From Puniceicoccales bacterium (lineage in GTDB: Bacteria > Verrucomicrobiota > Verrucomicrobiia > Opitutales > JAIRKQ01), in NCBI GenBank assembly GCA_031270385.1, contig JAISXS010000091.1, positions 1 to 8,872 on the forward strand: a stretch of DNA of 8,872 nucleotides. Direction: 5' to 3'. Position numbers and translations under genes: made by a program. Shown piece by piece: positions 5,458 to 8,872 of the stretch. Each line of letters starts with the position of its first letter. Position 1 is the stretch's first letter. A model generated the notes under the pieces. It saw only the letters and a program-made list of their open reading frames with translations, was not told the DNA's origin and did not search any database.

Positions 5458-6822
5458 ATGGGCGAGGGTGCTGCGATGGATGAAGGAAAATCTGAATTTT
5501 TGCTAAAGGTGCTCTCAGGCAACCACCAGGGAGCGGAAATCGTGTTCGGATACGAAACGATTGTCATTGGCAGCGATAGTAGCAGCGATGTGATATTGTC
5601 AGATTCCCTTATAAAACCCAGACACGTTGAGCTAACATTTTCCGGTGATGGCATAACGGCAAAACCTTTGGATAGCAAAGTGTTTGTCGATGGCAAATTA
5701 ATCAAGAATGAGACGGCAAATGTTGAGCAATTGCAATTTATAACCATTGGATCGACGCACATGGTTATTGGTCCTGCCGACCAGACGTGGCCTGCCATAT
5801 CCGCTGCCGATGCCCCGCAAATTGGAGGGGAGGTTGAAATCAGCGAAGAAGACGCTAAGGTATTAGAAATAAATGATGAAATCCCACTGGATGCAGGAAA
5901 TGTGAAAAAAATAAAAAAAAGAAAAACGCTGATCTATGGTTGCGGAGCTTTGGTGATTGCGACGTTTGCCGTAGCGTTACTATCATTCATGTCGATGTTT
6001 TCCGAGCCAGAGAAAGTCATTGAAAAACCGGACACTTTTAAACTTCTACAAAAAGTCGTAAGTGACATGAAACTTTCCAATAGTGTAACGGTCACGAAGG
6101 AGGCAACTGGGTTTGTCGCGTCGGGATATACGACCACTGAAGACGAAATATCCGTCCTGCGCACTAAACTGAATGCCATAGACCCGACGACGAAGAGAAA
6201 ACTTTACAGCGAGGAAAAAATTTTATCGGAAATAAACGCGCAGTTAGCCCTGATTGAGTCGCATCCGCAGGTAAAAGTTGTGACCAACGGCGTATTTATG
6301 CTCACCGGATATGTTTACGACAAGACAAAGTGGAGCAAGACGCGTAAAAGGATATCCGAAGACGTAACTGGCATAGTGGATTTGCAGGACGAGGTCATAC
6401 TACCCGAAAAAGCTACCAATGTCGCGAGTCCGATAATTGCGAGATACAAACTAACAAAAAAAGTTAGGCTCATGCCGCAGCCAGAAATTTTAGCGGTCGT
6501 TGGGTTGATATCGAAGGACGAGGAAGAAAGTTGGAAATTGGCGAAGGTCCAGTTAGAAAAGGCCTTTAGGGATATTCCGCTAAAAAATTTAGTGAGAATA
6601 GATGATCAGGAAGTGATAAGGCAGCAGTATTTTGGGAGCGAAGTGAGCAGCGTTTCCATTAGTGAAAATGGCATGAATTGGATAGGATTCAAGGATGGAG
6701 CGAGGTATATGGTCGGGTCAACCTTATCCAATGGTTACTCTATCAAAGATATAACTCCAGACAACATCGTCTTGACAAAGGATAATCAGACGATCATCCT
6801 GAAGATCGGAGAGTTGAAATAA
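5458..6822 (+). CDS. sctD: Type III secretion inner-membrane ring protein SctD (YscD/CdsD type)
   Basis: 454 residues with the full SctD layout. Residues 14-115 are an FHA-fold domain (IGSDSSSDVIL, then KPRHVEL); the canonical phosphothreonine-binding Gly-Arg and Ser are replaced, as expected for SctD, where the domain is structural and cytoplasmic. A basic KKIKKRK patch (150-156) precedes one membrane helix, LIYGCG to SFMSMF (158-181). The periplasmic part holds BON-like/ring-building segments, one ending VTNGVFMLTGYVYDKTKW, and the typical SctD C-terminus (WIGFKDGARYMVGSTLSNGYSIKDI then IILKIGE). In the family it forms the outer inner-membrane ring of the basal body with SctJ. Length is close to the Yersinia protein and far below the double-FHA chlamydial CdsD. 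The start at 5458 has only a G-run before it; 5476 (MDEGKSEF, GAGGG upstream) is an equal alternative. The next gene begins one base after its stop. Confidence 0.9.
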   Translation: MGEGAAMDEGKSEFLLKVLSGNHQGAEIVFGYETIVIGSDSSSDVILSDSLIKPRHVELTFSGDGITAKPLDSKVFVDGKLIKNETANVEQLQFITIGSTHMVIGPADQTWPAISAADAPQIGGEVEISEEDAKVLEINDEIPLDAGNVKKIKKRKTLIYGCGALVIATFAVALLSFMSMFSEPEKVIEKPDTFKLLQKVVSDMKLSNSVTVTKEATGFVASGYTTTEDEISVLRTKLNAIDPTTKRKLYSEEKILSEINAQLALIESHPQVKVVTNGVFMLTGYVYDKTKWSKTRKRISEDVTGIVDLQDEVILPEKATNVASPIIARYKLTKKVRLMPQPEILAVVGLISKDEEESWKLAKVQLEKAFRDIPLKNLVRIDDQEVIRQQYFGSEVSSVSISENGMNWIGFKDGARYMVGSTLSNGYSIKDITPDNIVLTKDNQTIILKIGELK

Positions 6823-6823
6823 A

Positions 6824-7051
6824 ATGGATTTTGGGAAAAGGCAGCGGCAGGTGTTTGTGGACATGGAGGGTAATTTGCTCAACGACAAAACCGGGACGTA
6901 TCGAAAAGAGTTGATTAACAAGCTGTTGGTCTACGATGGGGCGATGAATGCCATGTTGCACGACGCGAGCGATGATAGTGAGCTGTTCAGAAGAGTCAAT
7001 GCTCTGAAAACGGCTATTCAGAGGGCCAAAGAAACGGTAGAAAAATTTTAG
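6824..7051 (+). CDS. YscE/CdsE-like small T3SS protein (probable needle co-chaperone)
   Basis: 75 residues, no signal peptide or membrane helix. From residue 25 on it looks like two helices with a short break: YRKELINKLLVYDGAMNAML, then a turn DASDDS, then ELFRRVNALKTAIQRAKETV. This helical-hairpin plan, the size, and ALKTAIQRAKE near the end resemble YscE, which with YscG holds the needle subunit YscF in the cytoplasm before export. Position also fits: directly after sctD, as cdsE follows cdsD in Chlamydia. The ATG is one base after the sctD stop and its ribosome site (GGAGAG, 6808-6813) lies inside sctD, so the two are translationally linked. The needle and YscG-like genes expected next are not here; MITEs begin 6 bases after the stop. 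Sequence identity within this family is low, so the assignment rests mainly on context. Confidence 0.6.
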   Translation: MDFGKRQRQVFVDMEGNLLNDKTGTYRKELINKLLVYDGAMNAMLHDASDDSELFRRVNALKTAIQRAKETVEKF

Positions 7052-7056
7052 GCCAT

Positions 7057-7157
7057 TGTAGCCTCTTACTCGAAAAAAGCATTCTACTCAACGATATTTG
7101 ACAAGGAAATCTCTGTTTTTACTAGAGAAACAGTATGCCCTTTCTGGGCAAGGTATA
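7057..7157 (-). mobile_element. MITE copy 10 (family A, reverse)
   Basis: Starts TGTAGCCTCTTACTCGAAAA six bases after the YscE-like stop, with AGCATTCTACTCAACGATAT inside, and ends GGGCAAGGTATA with part of the right end eroded. It may act as the 3' end of the sctD transcript. Confidence 0.7.
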
Positions 7158-7360
7158 GCTATTACATTCGATAAGGGCATTCTATCCAACGATACTCGGC
7201 GGGAAAATTTTTCTTTTTGCATAGTCATCTTCCTCGAAAAAAGCACGCCATCCATTCCAAAAAACGGCAATTTTCCTGCTAAATATCGTTATGCAGAATG
7301 CTTTTTTCAAGCAAGATAACCATAAAGAAAAGCACGCCCTTCTCGGGTGAAACAGCTATA
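7154..7360 (-). mobile_element. MITE copy 11 (family B, reverse), split by copy 12
   Basis: Left part TATAGCTATTACATTCGATA to TTTCTTTTTG (7154-7219). Right part AAGAAAAGCACGCCC to GGTGAAACAGCTATA (7325-7360). Removing copy 12 gives TTTTTG-TA-AAGAAAAGC, matching the uninterrupted copy 6. Confidence 0.8.
7220..7324 (+). mobile_element. MITE copy 12 (family A), nested in copy 11
   Basis: A 101-bp element TAGTCATCTTCCTCGA ... TTCAAGCAAGATAACCA (7222-7322), flanked by TA at 7323-7324 and CA at 7220-7221, the latter a one-base decay of the duplicated TA. Core present: CATTCCAAAAAACGG, CTGCTAAATATCG. Confidence 0.8.
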
Positions 7361-7465
7361 TAGTCGTCCCACTTGACAAAAGCATTCTAGTGCAACGACA
7401 CATAGACGGAAAATCCATGCTTTTATGGAAAAAATAATATGCTTTTCTCAAAGAAGACAACTATA
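7361..7465 (-). mobile_element. MITE copy 13 (family A, reverse)
   Basis: Starts TAGTCGTCCCACTTGAC after a TA shared with copy 11 (CAGCTA-TA-TAGTC) and ends AAGAAGACAACTATA. The interior is diverged (TCCATGCTTTTATGGAAAAA) and resembles copy 2. Confidence 0.75.
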
Positions 7466-7466
7466 C

Positions 7467-7508
7467 ATATCGTTAGACAAAACGCCTTTCTCAAGTAAGA
7501 CAACCATA
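7467..7508 (+). mobile_element. MITE copy 14, right end only (family A)
   Basis: ATATCGTTAGACAAAACGCC then TTTCTCAAGTAAGACAACCATA, the right third of a family A element; the rest is missing. Confidence 0.65.
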
Positions 7509-7542
7509 TTGAGTACGATGACTGTAATTCCGTGCTTTGATT

Positions 7543-7588
7543 AGGCATAAATTTTTATGGCAGTAACCATGGGATGCCTTATTTTTTT
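7543..7588 (+). terminator. Possible intrinsic terminator before the long right-edge gene
   Basis: AGGCAT (7543-7548) pairs with ATGCCT (7574-7579), with an inner ATGG/CCAT stem, followed by TTATTTTTTTG. A T-run after a stem fits an intrinsic terminator, but the stem is short and has a large internal loop. Confidence 0.4.
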
Positions 7589-7589
7589 G

Positions 7590-7618
7590 TTGACAACGCA
7601 TGTGATCACAATTTAGTG
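7590..7618 (+). promoter_or_regulatory. Possible promoter with palindrome in its spacer
   Basis: A consensus -35 box TTGACA (7590-7595) is followed after 17 bases by a weak -10 (TTAGTG, 7613-7618). The spacer contains the perfect palindrome TGTGATCACA (7601-7610), where a bound regulator would block polymerase. The start codon of the next gene is about 40 bases further on. Confidence 0.4.
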
Positions 7619-7658
7619 CCGCCTCACGACAATTATAAAGTTATAAGGAGGAAAGCGA

Positions 7659-8872
7659 GTGAGAGTAGGTAAGAGGAATGTTGAACCTGAGCAGAAGGTT
7701 GAACCTGGGCAGAATGTTGAACCTGGGCGTGAAGTGCGTCCGCAACAAAGACAAGATGCGGAATCTGGACACGTTGGACCCGTCGTCGGTGGGCACCAGA
7801 TTGATAATGGTGGTCGTTCCGCGACAGATATGAGGGTGCCGGATCCGTTTCAACCAACAACGAGAGAAATTGATCAACAGCGGCCTGCCCCTATGACGCT
7901 ACCAGATGTGAATGCGACCGCGACAGCGCTAGTAAATGAAATCAGTGACCTCGTTACTGCTTCGTCGGCGCTCGACAAAGGAAATGAGGATGACGAACTT
8001 TCCTTGTATGGCCTAATAGCCAAACAAAAAATAGAGGAAATGCAAAAACAAAAACTCTCTCTTGAGAAACCAATATTGTGGGGGACGCTGCGCGATACAC
8101 TCATTTCCATGCTGACCGAAATAATGAATTTGTGCGCTCTTGAAAAGTCTCAAGTGGAGGACAGAATCGGAGATGTTCTTAACATAATTCGAGGTTACGC
8201 TTTGTCCTTTTTGGACGAAACAAAAAGGTCTACTGTGGGCCAACTGCAAGATCTGTGCATCCATGTGGGACACGTCAAAGCAAACATGCAGACAATCGCC
8301 GATGCGTTGACCAGCGAAGACAGACTCTCCTTAATTGCTTTAATGAATGGCATTGGCGACACAGATGCTCCCTTTGGGTCGCTGATTGCCTGTACTAATT
8401 CCGAAACGATGGTCGCAGGAGAACGCAAGATCGGTGTTTCGACGTCTTCATCTCCGGCGCCTTTGAACAATCGTCCTGTACAGGTGAAGCCGGTTCCGTT
8501 AGATGTCGTATTCACATGCGACGGCTTTGACTCGAGGTTTTTGTACGAGCTTAGATCAGGCCTGGAGTCCCATTTGAACAAGGTAGATATTTCATTAAAA
8601 GAAGCATCGAGATCCAACACAAGAAAAGAAAACGTAAACAATAGCCAATTTTTTGCTAGTTACGAGGAGTATCTTATGGAAGAGGTGTCGCACCTGTATA
8701 ATTTTCTCAGTAAACCAGCCTACGACGCGATAACTAGAAGACTAAAAACAAAGGACAAAAAATACTGTGATTGGCATTTCAGGTTTGTTCAAGTCAGCCA
8801 TAGCATAAGAGATTCAATCGGCAGTAATGACAAAAAAATAGATCTGAACTTTGTCGCTGAACAAGTTTCAGG
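7659..8872 (+). CDS. Large hypothetical protein, N-terminal 404 residues (runs off the right edge); candidate T3SS substrate
   Basis: An open frame from GTG at 7659 to the window end with no stop. The GTG is preceded by AAGGAGG at 7-base spacing, the best ribosome site in the window; the first in-frame ATG comes only at about codon 58. Residues 7-24 are three tandem hexads of the form (N/K)VEP(E/G)(Q/R), and the first 85 or so residues are Gln/Pro/Arg/Asp-rich and probably disordered. From about 85 the sequence looks mostly helical (ATALVNEISDLVTASSAL; LIAKQKIEEMQKQKLSLEK; SFLDETKRSTVGQLQDLC), with a Ser/Pro-rich linker near 260-275 (STSSSPAPLNN) and a further helical region. No signal peptide, membrane segment or known motif is seen. 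I do not recognise it. The disordered N-terminus and nearness to sctD make a secreted substrate possible, but this is inference. Confidence 0.8.
   Translation, partial: MRVGKRNVEPEQKVEPGQNVEPGREVRPQQRQDAESGHVGPVVGGHQIDNGGRSATDMRVPDPFQPTTREIDQQRPAPMTLPDVNATATALVNEISDLVTASSALDKGNEDDELSLYGLIAKQKIEEMQKQKLSLEKPILWGTLRDTLISMLTEIMNLCALEKSQVEDRIGDVLNIIRGYALSFLDETKRSTVGQLQDLCIHVGHVKANMQTIADALTSEDRLSLIALMNGIGDTDAPFGSLIACTNSETMVAGERKIGVSTSSSPAPLNNRPVQVKPVPLDVVFTCDGFDSRFLYELRSGLESHLNKVDISLKEASRSNTRKENVNNSQFFASYEEYLMEEVSHLYNFLSKPAYDAITRRLKTKDKKYCDWHFRFVQVSHSIRDSIGSNDKKIDLNFVAEQVS

Noticed and set aside
5458..6822. sctD gene as a general FHA-domain regulator
   Set aside because: Single membrane helix after the FHA domain, BON-like periplasmic part and SctD-type C-terminus fit SctD much better, and the FHA phosphothreonine-binding residues are missing.
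7098..7319. Short ORFs within the MITE clusters (also at 3689-3991, 4153-4389)
   Set aside because: They recur only because the repeat sequence recurs; their peptides (for example KGILSNDTRR) are translations of the repeat.
7601..7610. TGTGATCACA as a CRP site
   Set aside because: The CRP consensus has a 6-bp gap between TGTGA and TCACA; here there is none, so only a generic palindrome is claimed.
8195..8641. 148-codon minus-strand ORF
   Set aside because: Antisense to the long plus-strand frame that has a strong ribosome site and stays open over 1.2 kb.

Overview
The window looks like a piece of a Gram-negative bacterial chromosome. It carries a type III secretion system (T3SS) basal-body gene (sctD, with an N-terminal FHA-fold domain) followed at once by a small YscE/CdsE-like gene. 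This FHA-SctD plus YscE-like order is familiar from Chlamydiae and is also expected in other PVC-superphylum bacteria. The load of IS630/mariner-type insertions and MITEs would suit a host-associated lineage with expanded mobile DNA. The taxonomic placement is inference; no rRNA or taxonomic marker is present.

Layout. 1-345 (minus): the left ends of two IS630-type insertion sequences, one inserted in the transposase gene of the other. 342-596: three head-to-tail miniature inverted-repeat elements. 720-3365 (minus): a two-gene unit made of a 668-residue Gln-rich protein with a kinase-like C-terminal domain and a 198-residue protein of unknown function. 3589-4269: a second cluster of about six MITEs, one inserted inside another. 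4346-4879 (minus): a small exported protein. 4880-5457: a divergent intergenic region with a possible 48-codon ORF and a perfect 16-bp palindrome ahead of sctD. 5458-7051 (plus): sctD and the YscE-like gene, one base apart. 7057-7508: a third MITE cluster, again with a nested insertion. 7543-7618: a possible terminator and promoter. 7659-8872 (plus): the first 404 codons of a large unrecognised protein that runs off the window.

How it fits together. The recognisable function is type III secretion. The Q-rich kinase-like protein and the long protein at the right edge have low-complexity N-termini and lie beside T3SS machinery, so both are candidate secreted substrates; this is a hypothesis from context. 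The 198-residue protein directly downstream of the kinase could be its partner (chaperone, regulator or second substrate).

The clearest structural story is the repeats. The roughly 100-bp elements end in TATAGTCATCTTAC-type (family A) or TATAGCTGT-type (family B) inverted repeats. Two of them sit inside other copies exactly at a TA dinucleotide, as expected for Tc1/mariner/IS630 transposition. The ends of the two IS630 elements at the left edge resemble the two MITE families respectively, so those elements are plausible sources of the mobilising transposases.
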